Shown here: positions 45,546 to 57,502 of the stretch, piece after piece
How positions within the stretch are numbered: the stretch's first letter is position 1
Layout of the letters: the number at the start of each line of letters is the position of its first letter
Source of the DNA: Tillandsia leiboldiana
Taxonomy: Eukaryota; Streptophyta; Magnoliopsida; Poales; Bromeliaceae
Length of the DNA: 64,000 nucleotides
Reading direction: 5' to 3'
Assembly (NCBI GenBank): GCA_029204045.2
Contig: CM055075.1
Span: forward strand, 27,790,637 to 27,854,636
The notes under the pieces: model-generated
What the model was told of the DNA's origin: nothing
What the model saw: only the letters and a program-made list of their open reading frames with translations
Databases searched by the model: none
Translations under genes and position numbers: made by a program

Positions 45546-48500
45546 CTAAGAAAGCCTGAGAGCCATTTCCTGAAGAAGGGCCCTCTTCTGCGAAGCTGTA
45601 ATGATGCGGCTCGTCTCTGCGTTCTCAAGAACGTCGGTAATTATCGCGGCGGCGTGACCGAGAGGCTCCTCCGCGGCTCTTTTCAACATGAAAGCCTGAA
45701 AGAGGGAGGGGGGAGCAGTGGAATTGCATGAGAAAAGATGAAAAACTTGAACAGATAATAATATAGGCAGTAAATTGCTTCAGATTCTCACATGGATGCA
45801 AATTTTGGACTCATTTACATGATCTGTTTGGCGCGAAAGTAAGAAGCTAAGGTCAAATGTTGCAGTTTACGGTAAATATGAATAATCAGAAGTAGAACCT
45901 GCCCGTGATGAGATATTACTAATGTGCAAGGCTGCTGGAACCAAGGCTCGCCATCGACCTGAACGGGAAAGGGAACGAATAGCTGAATCTTTATTGATTG
46001 CCCCTGCGCCAGCCGCCGAGCTCGGGAAAGTCCAACCTAGTTCGGCATGCAGGATTTCATTGGTTGTATAGATAGATAGCTCTAGTAGAGTAAAAGGGTT
46101 TGAGGGGAGCCTGCTGTTTGGCCCAGCGGTGGACAACACTGCAGCGGCAGAAAGCACCCCCGCGTTGCTTTCTGCGGACTGCCAGCGCAGTTCCCGAAGG
46201 CCTTGCTATTCTTCGTCTGGAAAGTAAGATATTATGCTTTGAAAGCTATCTGGTTACCTGAAGCGTCCCGAGATGCCATGTTCCGCTGATGCTCACGACT
46301 TCAATCATCTTGTCATGCATGGACTGAGGATCAAAATTGTCATAACTCTCGTCTTCATTTTGCCACAGATCGACTCCGCCCATGTAACTTCCGATATTCG
46401 CAACAAGGACACCCTCAGCATCCTGCAGTGGACCTCGAAATCATAAGCATGCCTATTAAAGCACAGGTGGAGACCAAATTCAACCCGGGAAACAACAACA
46501 AAAAAAAAAAAAAAAAAAGACCCACCTCAGGTATTTCCACCTCGACGCCATCTACCTCCAATCTGATTTGCCAAGGCAGGTCTGCAAATGTTCTATCCAT
46601 GATGGCTTTCGCCCCTTCTTTCGCATAAAGCATTTTATTTAAGAACTGCGCCAAACAAGTTAAACTTTTAGAGCTAATTTCCTTTGACTCGGTAGAGGGA
46701 AAACCAAAATGCAGTTTGGATCTTGTGGTCATTGCAGGAAACAAAAAAAAGAAATGAAGACCCCTACCTGGTTATAGAACTTATCAGGGTTTTCTTCACG
46801 AAGATTATGAATGTCAAGAGCAACCTTCGCATCACACCCAATCCCTATCACAATAAGCAAGATAAGCATTTTTGAAAAATTACTTCTCACACCCCTAGAA
46901 GCTCAGGATTAATTTACCTAAATAATTGTTCATATGTTTTATGGAGCGGGCATGCTTTGTCTGTGAATCTTCTATTGTTACTTTCCACCGATCAAGAATG
47001 GTGACCGCAGCATGCTCTATGTGGTACAAAATCGTGCATAGACCTCCTTGTCTCTCTATAGCACCAAGACCGCCTCCCCACGACAAAACCCTAGCTAGAT
47101 CATTACCAGTGCCGGCGGGAAGAATGGCTACCGGTGGAGGAGATTCGTAGTTTTGTTTGTCGATGGCATCAAGAACCCAACCGACTGTGCCGTCTCCACC
47201 GCAAACAAGAATTCTAAAGTGCTGTACCTTTCTGAACAAATGTAGTCCTGCTTCAGGGCCCTGCGCTGAACTCAACTCAAAGACCTGGGAGAAAACATTA
47301 GGCAAGTTTGTGAAGTAATCATGGCCAGAAGCATTGTTGCTTCTACTGTTAAGAAAGAAGCAACATAAAACCTAGACATAGTACAGGCTCAACTTTCAAA
47401 TCTGCGCAGCGGTATAGCTTGTTTGCACTTTACTATCCTATGGTTCAAAGCATATCACTCTGCCCCTTTCCGGTTAGTGTTTCAGTTTTCCAAATGGACC
47501 TCCTGCTATTAAATATCGTAAAAAAATAGGTAGCAAAATGTTAAAGGGGCTTCCTAAAGATGTACAGGTTTATATTAGACATGTAATTGGTACGTGCTCT
47601 CTTTTCGCAACATTTTAACAGTAAGTCCTCACAGAAAAACAGAACAGTAACTACACAGGGGGAATGTGCTATTCTTTGGATCACATGGAGCGAAATTGCA
47701 AACAGGCTATACCACGGGGAGTATTTGATAATTAACTCTACAATATCTATGCCATTTACTTGTACTGGTGATAGTAATAAAAATGGTAATTTATAATTAT
47801 CTGACCTGCACAGGATTTAGAAGAAAGTGCAAACGATATCTGAGCGAATCTCCACGCTGGGCTCCACTTTTCTTGTTAATGAAAACTAATAGAGGCCTCG
47901 CATCGGGTGGTAAATCAGTCACTTCATATTTTTGGTTAGTCCCACCTATCTGGGAATCCTCCATTTGATTAAATGATGAACTTCTTCTTGGGCCTGGTTC
48001 ATTTTCCTCCTTACAATCACTTTCACTACTCTCATGATGAATCCCACAATCACAATTCGCATCATAATGTGTCCCGTTAGCTTTTGATGCCGTAGGAGTC
48101 AAATGTCCATCTACCACGCTTTCTGAAGATGAATCATTAGCACTGTTTGTATTGGCTGAATCTGCAGGAAATTTATTCTGCTGCTTATACCTCTTACTCT
48201 GACTCCTGATATGCCCTCGAACAGTAGAAGCGAATTCATTTGCACCCTGTGTGATAGAGCTAAAAAATCTGCCACCTATTCCACCTCTAACTTTTACATA
48301 AAGAGGCGACAAGATAAGGCGCTTAAATGGTCCCAAATCACAAATATCACCTGTTTCACTAGCCATTAAGGAATGACAATCAACATGCACTAGCCTTTGA
48401 CACCACATACAGCACCAAATAGGGGGTCCACCAAGAAAAGACCCACTACAAGGCTCTTCACAATAACTGCAACAAGGAGTCTCCTCTGATCGATCGGCCA

Positions 48501-48984
48501 TTTCCGCCCATAAAACAGTCCACTGGTGAATCACATACTGAGAATCAACCATAGAAACGCATTTACAATCTTTATGGGCACTTGGAGAGCAGGTAATGTG
48601 AGCAGCTGCCCCACAAACATCACAGCGATGGATCGAAAGTTCTGAAGTGATCATCTGTCCGAGAGGTTGCACAGGTGAAATAGATTCCAGGCACTTACAA
48701 CACTTCAGACCTTTTGCACGATTATAAGATTCTGTTATCCAAACATGAGCAGCAACAGGAGCTTTATGTTTGGCCTTTGAGTGCTTCTTTGATCTCGCTA
48801 TAGTTTTCATCCAGCTCAAACTAATGTTTCGCCTCCATAAGGAGAAAAGGTACAAGAAAGTCAGAAGACCGATGGAGATAGCAGTAAAGTAAGCAATGAT
48901 AGAACTCCATATCTCAGCCATATCATCAGAGCTGCTGCCCCAATCCAGGAGCCACACTCGCAATCTCTCTTTAATACTATCCAT
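45546..48984 (-). CDS. Diacylglycerol kinase, membrane-anchored cluster I type (DGK1/DGK2-like)
   Basis: Seven coding exons with GT-AG borders and matching phases: 48984-47806, 47284-46918, 46844-46768, 46645-46526, 46422-46258, 46036-45899 and 45695-45546, giving 731 residues. The enzyme phosphorylates diacylglycerol to phosphatidic acid. Residues 29-50 form one transmembrane segment followed by a basic patch, as in ER-anchored Arabidopsis DGK1/2. Two Cys/His-rich C1 domains occupy about 80-142 and 153-215. The catalytic domain starts at PLLVFINKKSG, with the ATP-site GGDGT at 422-426 and AILPAGTGNDLAR shortly after. The accessory domain ends QEMALRLS. Length and domain order fit cluster I plant DGKs. 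All expected motifs are present and the gene looks intact. Confidence 0.93.
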
Positions 48985-48999
48985 ATTTTAGTGTGCCAA

Positions 49000-50795
49000 T
49001 GTCAGAATCAACATACAGAGAGTTATGGTAAAACCACGCACCAGTAGAACTTGATTTTTCTGCGGCATTTACTAATCTGCCACATACTTGTGACATTCGC
49101 AAGTGTTACCAGCTTTTCGAGTAGACAGGCCAACATAAAATTTCAATCTCCCAATATGATAGAATAGATTGTTCCACAGAAAAACCATGAATATAAGTAG
49201 GTAAGAAATACATGAGTTATGGTTGTGAGTTGGAGACAATGATCATTGATACAGAATTTCTATTCTTATAGCTCCCTTTCTATCTCTCCGTGCAATAAGT
49301 ATAAGCAGATAAAATACAGGAAAACCCAAAACAAGCGTCCAAGCTTGTAGAACCTGAAGCAAAAGAATATACATGAGACACCCCAGAAATTAGGAGTCAT
49401 AGGACATAAATATCGTTTTGTATCCATCTTCCGCTGCTTGCTTGTTCATTGCAAAAATTCCTATACATCAGCATTTTGAGCTAACTAAGAGCAAAAAATG
49501 GTTCCTCTACTACCCAAACTCATTAGTAATTTCTTTCTTCTTTTCATTTGATTATTCCCATTGCTTAATGCGGTTTTGAATCGAGACAACATTATGATTG
49601 GCAATTCTACAAACTTCGATGTGATCTCGTATGAATTTCTACACATTTTCCTTCCTTTCGTCTCACAGAGTAAAATGAGGAGAAAGAACAAGAAAATACT
49701 CGAATTTTAACTCTACTGATCCAAGTAAAAGAGATAAATGTAGCCTCGCATGACTACATTAAACTAACATATCACTGTCGAAGTATGTCGAAGTATAACG
49801 TTAAATTGTATGAAACAACCGTTATACTCCAAAAGTTTAAGCTGTTAGATAATAATGTTTATATATTTTATATTCACCACTCTTCCTCACGTTTAGACTC
49901 GAAACTTTTTAATAGGCCCATGACATGGGCTTAATTAAATAAAAGAAAATTAAATAAGGTTGGAAGCCTAACAGGACTCGAACTCAAAACCTCCTACTGT
50001 TAAATTACTGTCGTACTCTAAAAACTTAAAAACTTAATTTAGAGAATAGTATTTATGTATTTTATATTCAACACTTATTTTATATTCAACATAATGATAA
50101 GAAATTATGAACATAACCAGCAAAAAATGCCCAATTAGACTTCTTAATTTTAAATTTTGTTTTTCTCTTTTTCACAAATCAGTAGAAGAAACAAAATTTG
50201 GATAATTAACAGTAAATGAACAATGCAACTGCACTGTATAATTGGTTAGTAAACAGCTATTTTACCAAGTAAAAAAAAAAAAAAAACAGTTTATTTTCGT
50301 AAAAGAAAAAAAAAAGTAAACAAAAAATTGTAATTTTTCAAGGTGCTCCATTGTAAACAGTGATCTTCTTAAGTATGATTCCTAATCCATACAAATGCTT
50401 AAACTTAATTTCTAATCCTATTTTTTTTTAAAAAAAAAAGCTAAAAATTTCGACTCAATCATCACAATTTACCACAATCCAAACTTACAATCAACACAAA
50501 TCAAAAAAAAAAAAGGAAAAAAAAAAAACAGGGAGATTCAACACCGATTTTTACAACCCTAATAGATCATTGCTCTCAAAAGCTAACTCAAATCAGACGA
50601 ATCGATCGAGCGAAAAAAAGCAGGAAAATATGCGAAAAAGATCAAATTTGGAGTACAGAAAGCTAAATTAAATTCAAATAAGGCCAAAACAAAAAAATTC
50701 TTACATCAAAGAATCGAAATCGACTTCGACAGCGAAATCCCCAATTCCACTCTCACCGATCGCTTCTTCTTTCTCTCTCTCTCTCTCTCTCTCTC
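49000..50795 (-). other. DGK leader intron and probable 5' UTR exon
   Basis: No other gene is seen here. A likely leader exon runs from about 50795 to 50706, CT-rich on the plus strand at 50769-50798, ending at a donor in the sequence TTTGATGTAAGAA. The intron would extend to near the ATG at 48984. A degraded repeat with repeated phrases such as atgtttatatattttatatt lies at 49770-50100. Confidence 0.4.
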
Positions 50796-50820
50796 TCCCC
50801 CTTTTTTTCCACCGTTTCGC

Positions 50821-50830
50821 CTTTATAAAG
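50821..50830 (-). promoter_or_regulatory. TATA box of the DGK gene
   Basis: CTTTATAAAG, a palindromic TATA sequence, lies about 25-35 bases upstream of the CT/GA-rich leader exon. Position and sequence both fit. Confidence 0.5.
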
Positions 50831-50868
50831 CTCAATCAATAATTAATTAACTACTAATTACGCTAAGG

Positions 50869-51430
50869 TGAAAGTGTGTGGAAACACCCTCAACTATAGG
50901 ATATTTTGAAATGGGCACCTTCACTCTATTCTTCTTAAATTAATACTTTCTTAACCTCTAATTTTTCTTATTTAATTATTTTATTAGCTACTAATTGTTC
51001 ACTTTTCCATTTAACTTATTAAAAATTATCAAAAATAACAAATTTAATAAAATTTGATGATTTGAGAAAATTTTTATTTTATTTAACAAAAACTTAATTC
51101 TACAAAATTTTCACTAATTATTAATTAAAAGACCGTGAACAATAGGTTAATTATTTTTTGATTGAAACCATTCAATTTTTAAATATTTTTTTGAATTTAA
51201 GTAATTTTAGACAAATAGATTAAAATTTTCACCAAATTGAATGATAATTCCATCAAATATAACAATTTGAACTAACTTATGGCAAATAAAATCTGATTAA
51301 TTAACTTCTAATAGATAGTTGAGTCATAAAATTAAAGAATAGTTAACTACGAAAATCCAAATAAAAACAATTAAAAGTATGGACTAATTTCATAATTTTT
51401 TATAGTTGAGGGGTTTCCGTGCATTTTTAC
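50869..51430. mobile_element. Terminal-inverted-repeat element in the DGK promoter
   Basis: Inverted ends of about 30 bp: GTGAAAGTGTGTGGAAACAC at the left, mirrored by GGGGTTTCCGTGCATTTTTAC at the right, both adjoining CCCTCAACTATA / TATAGTTGAGGG. About 562 bp long, AT-rich, no coding capacity. A related fragment (accccctcaactatcggccc) lies in an intron of the coiled-coil gene near 18263. Confidence 0.6.
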
Positions 51431-51839
51431 TATCAAGTACACTGTACGCGTGTAATGTTATTTAATTTCGATTTAATTTATTCGGAAATGGAACAATCTG
51501 GCTAAAGCGCGTCGTTAGCGTACAATCCCGTCCATTCGGTCGAATCAGGACCGTTGATTGCACAATCAATGGACCCATCTAATTAATGGACGGTGATACT
51601 GGAGCCCACGTATTTCTGTGAGTAGAGGTGTCCATCACACCGGGCAGTGAATCTCTGCCACGCGTCGCGCGATCTCATCCGCGTTATGAATCTTTGACCG
51701 TTGAATCTGGGATCTTTGCGGTGGTCAAAATCGCTTCGAGATACCGCTTGTGTGGGGCCCTCAAAAATCATAATAGAAGTGATTTATTAGGGGGAAAATG
51801 TATGCAGAATCCCTGTACAATCCGATATTGCAACTTTGT

Positions 51840-51864
51840 CCCTTTTTTTTTTTTTTTTTTTTTT
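51840..51864. repeat. T-run
   Basis: About 22 T in a gene-free stretch (51431-52110) where I see nothing else of note. Confidence 0.8.
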
Positions 51865-52113
51865 GGGTAGAAGTGTTTGGACGTTGTCCTCGAAATGTTG
51901 AACAAAATCAAATTATATATTTAAAAGATTCTGCAAAATCGCTAAATAGGAGATCCATTATACTATTCAAAAAAATTAATTGGTTTAGTAGAAATTCTAA
52001 ACTCATTCAATTTTGCAAGTATAATTTTATTCTTCTATACCTCTTTCTTTGCCTCCTTTAATACTTGTGTATATATACTATCATTGTTTAGATTATTTGA
52101 TATAGAATTAGGT

Positions 52114-52335
52114 TAGAATACTATCGATAGCACTAAGTCATTAGTGCTATCAAGTTTTTAGTTTTTGAATTAAAAAATATGTGGTTAAGATGATAGTGGT
52201 CCCCTAGGGTTTACTAGATGGTTGGTTGAATAGTAAAAATTTTAGGGAACCACTATAATCCAAACCACATATCTTTTCATCCAACGGCAGAAAACTTGAT
52301 AGCACCAATTGCTTGGTGCTATCGATAGTATTCTA
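52114..52335. mobile_element. Complete MITE, CTATCGATAG family, TA-flanked
   Basis: Terminal inverted repeats of about 43 bp: TAGAATACTATCGATAGCAC at the left and its mirror GTGCTATCGATAGTATTCTA at the right, each continuing into a ...AACTTGATAGCACC-type arm. TA at both borders could be a 2-bp target duplication. It lies about 740 bp upstream of the BCCP start codon. Partial relatives lie at 5427-5560 and 11771-11903, and a related element at 61166-61374. Confidence 0.75.
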
Positions 52336-52619
52336 GTCGACTCATTTGATATATATATATTATGTAGAAATAAAGCATTTTATTACTAAAAATAGAGATT
52401 ATAAAATTTATATATTCTCTTGTCTCTTAATATTTGTGAACTCTCCTACTTATAGAAACATAGTATATTTAATTACTCACGAATCAGTCTACATTACATT
52501 ACCTGAACTATAAAGTCTACAAAAATTGAAAAAAAAAAAATAAAAATAAAAAGTTGTTCATGATCCTTGAACATTCGCTGGTAATTTTGAAGACTTCAAT
52601 ACTGCTGCAACGGTATGAT

Positions 52620-53070
52620 CCTTTCTCTTTCACGTAGGTGTTGAAATTGAATCTCCTTCATAGTCCATTTGAGCTGATCTCTTTCTCTCTCTGCCTCTCT
52701 CTTTCAGACACAAACAGTGAAAAAGAAAAAACAAACACACACACGCGCGCACGTATACTCCACATCCAGTACCGTTGGGGCGGCACGTGCCATCCAATTT
52801 AATCTCCCAAAACGGGCGGAGATCCTGATGCCATGTGGGCCCCGCTCCGCCTCTCCCACTTCGCATCCATCGAAACCAACGGCGGAGATCTCTCAACCTC
52901 CATCCGAATCACACATCGCTTCGTTTCCTCCGCCCCTCTCCCTCCTCCTCCTCCTCCTCCTCTCCGCTCTCCCTCTCTCTCTCCTCCTTTTAAACCCTTC
53001 CCTGCGATCCCTCCTCCGCGTTTAGATCCCAATTCCCTTCGCCCCACACCTCCTCTCCCTCGCGATCACC
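52620..53070 (+). promoter_or_regulatory. Probable promoter and 5' UTR of the BCCP gene
   Basis: The base composition turns from AT-rich to GC- and pyrimidine-rich, with (CT)n at 52681-52702, a CA/CG run at 52734-52751 and CTC repeats at 52937-52985 running up to the ATG at 53071. Open frames in this block are low-complexity Pro/Ser/Leu and I regard them as leader DNA. Confidence 0.45.
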
Positions 53071-56000
53071 ATGGCGTCGATCTCAATCCCCTGCCCTAAG
53101 TGCTCCGCTGCCGCCCCTGGAGTCGCGCCCCGGCGGAGCGCGGCGGCGCCGATGAGCTCCGTGCTCTCCGTTTCCGAGGTTAGATCCCTTGTAATCGCCG
53201 GATCCGGGAGGTTTCCTCTCCCTCAGGTGCGTTCTTTTTCTCGGCTTTGATTCGAGTACATTGTGGTCTCTATGTTGAATCAATTGGTTTTGGTTGCTGG
53301 AAATGATGCGTAGCTATGAATGTGGATAAGAAAATTTGGAATTTGAATCAGCGAAATTCATTATTAGCTGTTTTTGTTGTTGGTTCTGGCGAAAGCTGTT
53401 TTTATTACAGATATAGTTCCTGGAGTTTGAGCCATTATTCAATTTAGTCTTTAGGAGTTTCTGTTGTTGCAATTTGCAATTTCAATTTCATACTCAGAGC
53501 TTCAATTGATCCACGAAATATGACTTTGATTTTAATACTGTCCGTGGAGTTTTAACCTTTCAACTTGGTTTCTGTTTCGTCCTCGAAGCTTCAGTGAATG
53601 CAGTTGAATTGACTTTGATATCTAAGATAAATTATCGAAGAAGTTTACTTAGAATGGATGATGAACATTTGAGTGGATTTAATAAAAAAACATGTCATTT
53701 GATGGAAAGAAAACAGTAGATTTGAAGACGAAGAGCGGAAAGATTTTAGAAGGATTAACTCACTATTGTAACCTCTTAACATTTTCTCGCAGTAAAACGT
53801 GAAAACAAAAATAATTCCTTGATCAAATTAAGCCTTTTGAACGAACCCAACCCTCTATCTAATAGTTCACTTCTAGAAAATGGTATTTTGTTGTTGTAGC
53901 TACTCAAATTATGTATAAAGGCCATATTTTGATGGCAGTATATAGGTCATAATCTATATATTTCTAAAGTAGTTAATTAATGTGAAGTTGCTCCGTATTA
54001 CTTGTTCCTTTCTATATTTTAATTTAATTTTGAATATCCCTAACTCCTTTGCAGGGCCATGATAAAAGACGATTTCCTATTCTTAAGGCCAAGGTTCAGG
54101 AGGTATTTCTTCTTGGCAATTTGAATCTCATCCTATAGACTAAAATGTACCTTTTCTCACTTCTACATAACACATATCTTCTTGCAAGGTGGCTGTCGAT
54201 GTTTCAAGTAACTCTTCGCCAGCCAAATCTACCAAGTCAGAAAGTTTATCCTCCGATACCAATGACTCTGATGCACTCAACAAATCCAATGCTCCAGCTC
54301 CAGTACCTGGATTCAACCATATCTGCTTTTATGGCTGAAGTTTCAAACCTTGTCAAGTACGTTATTCCTCATCTTATTAACGTGCAATGTTACAGGAAAA
54401 TGAAATTTTAGTTTGTTAAAGGAAATTAAGAAGATTACAACTCAAGAGAAACAAGAACTACCTTTTCAGTTAGTATTTTCATAGCTGAGATATCCTTCAA
54501 GGTTTTTGTTGGTAGGCATTCTTTCTTTTCTTCGTCAAGTCTTTTGCTACAAATGGAGCTTGCTTTATTCTCTACTTCGCAATAAGCTTTTGCTAGTTAT
54601 TCTGATCCTAAAGATTATCAAGTATAAAGCAAAGCCTGACATAGTGAGGTCTAGTAGGCTCTTAGGAAAGGAAAATTTTCATGGTCTTTTTAATAAACTG
54701 CTTGAATAAGCATTCTTTACATTTTTTTCTTTCTCTTTATGTTTTTTTTTTCCCCTCTGAACAGGCTCGTCGATTCGAAGGATGTAACTGAGCTGATGCT
54801 AAAACATAATGGCTGCGAGATTGTTATAAGAAAGAAAGAGGCTTTGCCTATCCCTGCTGTATCTCCCATAGTCATGCAATATCCACAAGCTGCGTTTCCG
54901 ACTCAACCTTCATATCCCCAAGCTGTTCCTCCTCCGCCACCTGCAAGTGCTTCTACAGCAGCTCCAGCCCTTCCTCCTCCTGCTGCAAAGAAGGCGAGCA
55001 GTTCATCATATCCTCCTCTGAAATGCCCAATGGCTGGAACATTTTATCGAAGCCCAGCACCTGGAGAACCTCCATTTGTTAAGGTAACCTTTCCAAACTT
55101 GGTCCTCTTTTTTTTTTGTCGAAATTTGAATATTTCTGTTTCCTTGTGCATAATCAATAAAAACAACATATCATATATCTAAACAAAGATATATGTCACT
55201 TTGTGCATGGATATTATGTGGGTATTATGTGCTTACGCTTCTCTTTATTTTATTGTTTTCCTTTCCTCTAATGATATCCGAACTTTATTGATGCATCTAA
55301 ACATCTTATCCGGTGCATGCATTTAGGTAGTGCAATTATTTTCTTACCTCCTTTGTATACTCCTCTTCTTCCTTAATGCACGTTTTTTTTTTTCACCTTG
55401 TGAATAATGTAAATGTTTGTCTCCCATGATGCTTCTATTTATGGACATAGTGCAATTTTCTTCTCCCCTCCTCTCTCTACATGTAAGGCATTCTCATGCC
55501 AGTGCCCTGCGACTCTGGGATTTTAACAAACTGAATGGAAAATCATGCCCATCTGACACCTTTTTCTTTTTTAGGTTGGAGATAAGGTCCAAAAAGGACA
55601 GGTTGTTTGCATCATTGAAGCCATGAAATTGATGAATGAGATTGAGGTGAATAATTTTCACTGAAGTTGCTTATTTAATTTTTCTTATTGAGATACTCAG
55701 GACCTATAATTGGCAGATAAAAATACCTGTTAGTTTTATTCCAAGCTTGGTATTTGGAATATGAATAGGCAATGAACTTACTGAGAAGTTGCAGATACTG
55801 CACCATCATCAATGTGATCAGTCGAGATGCTGTGCAATCAACAATCAGCTCAAATTATATCCAATGTGAAGATCAAAAAAAAAAAAAAGAGAAGCACTAA
55901 ACAGGCTCTGGAAGTCAAAAAGAAGAAAGTTATAAGTGCATTTGAACGCTTGGGCTAAAAGTTAAATTTTACACCTAATCCCTTCTTTCATGTAGGCTGA

Positions 56001-56205
56001 TCAATCGGGAACAGTGGTGGAAATTCTTGCTGAAGATAGAAAACCAGTTAGCGTTGACATGGTATATCTAATCTCTCTTTCTTATACAGATTTCTCATGA
56101 AAACAGTCTGCATCTTTCTGTTTTCTTTTACCCCGCCTTTTTCTTTTTCTATCTCACGTTCATATCTTTCACCTTTTCCAGCCTCTACTTGTAATTCAAC
56201 CCTGA
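53071..56205 (+). CDS. BCCP: Biotin carboxyl carrier protein of plastid acetyl-CoA carboxylase, exon 3 frameshifted as assembled
   Basis: Seven exons: 53071-53226, 54055-54102, 54189-54356, 54765-55083, 55575-55646, 55996-56061 and 56182-56205. BCCP carries the biotin that shuttles carboxyl groups between biotin carboxylase and carboxyltransferase in the plastid, the first step of fatty acid synthesis. A Ser/Ala/Arg-rich transit-type N-terminus, a Pro/Ala-rich linker and the biotinyl domain are seen. The biotinylation motif EAMKLMNEI is in exon 5 (biotin Lys near residue 248 of about 283). As assembled, exon 3 has one base too many. It reads APAPVP in one frame and SAFMAEVSNLV in the next, and 168 nt leaves phase 0 where exon 4 needs phase 2. 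The surplus lies about 54303-54311 (gtacctgga). An assembly indel is the simplest explanation. Confidence 0.88.
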
Positions 56206-57502
56206 GGGAGATGATGGATTCTGGCTTCGAAGAGGAGGTTCATCAATCAATTTACTTCCCTTTCTTTTGCGAGTACCAAGCAATTATTATTTATTCAGGG
56301 TCTTCTCGGCAATAAGGTATGCAATGAGGAAAGAAGCTCTGACACCAAATGGTGCAAGAATCTGGAGTACTTTTTGCTGAACTTCAATTATCTCGTCTGT
56401 TCTGTGCGCATCTTATATCTATTACTACTAGAGGGGCATTTTCTGTCTGTTCTATTAGTTTCTATTGTATTAATATAATCCCACATGAGTTCAAATTCTT
56501 TGTTCTGAATTTTGATAATCTGCAGTTTTGTGAAATAAGTAGCAAAGTTTTTTTTTTTCTTTTAAATAAGGTTGTCCTGCAATTTTAGGGCTTGGCCTTG
56601 ATGTATTTAGGACGATGGGATAGTTATTATGCCTTTGGTTGAGGATCTAGTTGAAAATTTTCAATCTTGGTGGTTGGACAGTTGGTAAGACTTACCCGCA
56701 GAATGTCCCAGAAATGCTACTTCAAAAAGTTAGCTGTGAAATTAACTTGTAGGTGGTTGATGTTAGTTTGATTTTATTTCTTCTTATACAACCCACCATT
56801 ATGAGGATATCTTGGTACATTCGGAGGTCCGTCAACCCTTATTTCATCCTGGCCCCTTCCTCTCTTAAATTGGAGAGGAGTCTCACTGCACCCACACACA
56901 GTTTAGAGTTTACGCATTCCGAAAACCGGTGGGCTACCAATAACTTGTTTTGCCCAAAACCATAGGGCCTAAAATGCTTAAGTCTAAGTTATTAGTTCAA
57001 GTGTGAATATCACATATAGAACCCTTATATTCTCTCACATTATCTGACGGGAGATTATTGGAATGTCACCCATGCAATATAAGGGTCTGCATCATTCAAG
57101 GGTAACTTTGGTCAAAAACAAAATAGTAGGTACAGTTGAACCAATTTGGCTTGCAGTAAAAGATCATGAAATATCTGCAATCTTGAAATTCTTCTCATTG
57201 CTAGCATAGAAGATCATATTGAATTCTCAGAGATGAAATGAAGTCACTGGACTGTTTGGATACAATAGATTTTTGGGTACATGTAAGGTTGTTTTTTGTA
57301 GTCAATGAAGTGTAAGAGATACAATTCAATCAATTTGTGAAACATACAAATAGTATATACAATTTAATCAATTTGAATGACAATAAAAGGTCATGGATTA
57401 TCTACATTCTTGAGATTTTTACCATTGCTGATACGAAGATCGTATGGAGTCTACAAGGTGAATGAATTAGATCAACTGAATCTTGGGTTCGATTTCTTCA
57501 GT
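56206..57502. other. BCCP 3' UTR and intergenic DNA
   Basis: No gene beyond the BCCP 3' region. Short frames at 56349-56588 and 56753-56965 show no domain. An imperfect repeat pair, aatcaatttg...catg at about 57327 and 57369, is visible. Confidence 0.5.

Noticed and set aside
52717..53099. Overlapping Pro/Ser/Leu-rich frames before BCCP
   Set aside because: They lie in the CT-rich BCCP leader; the supported start is the ATG at 53071.
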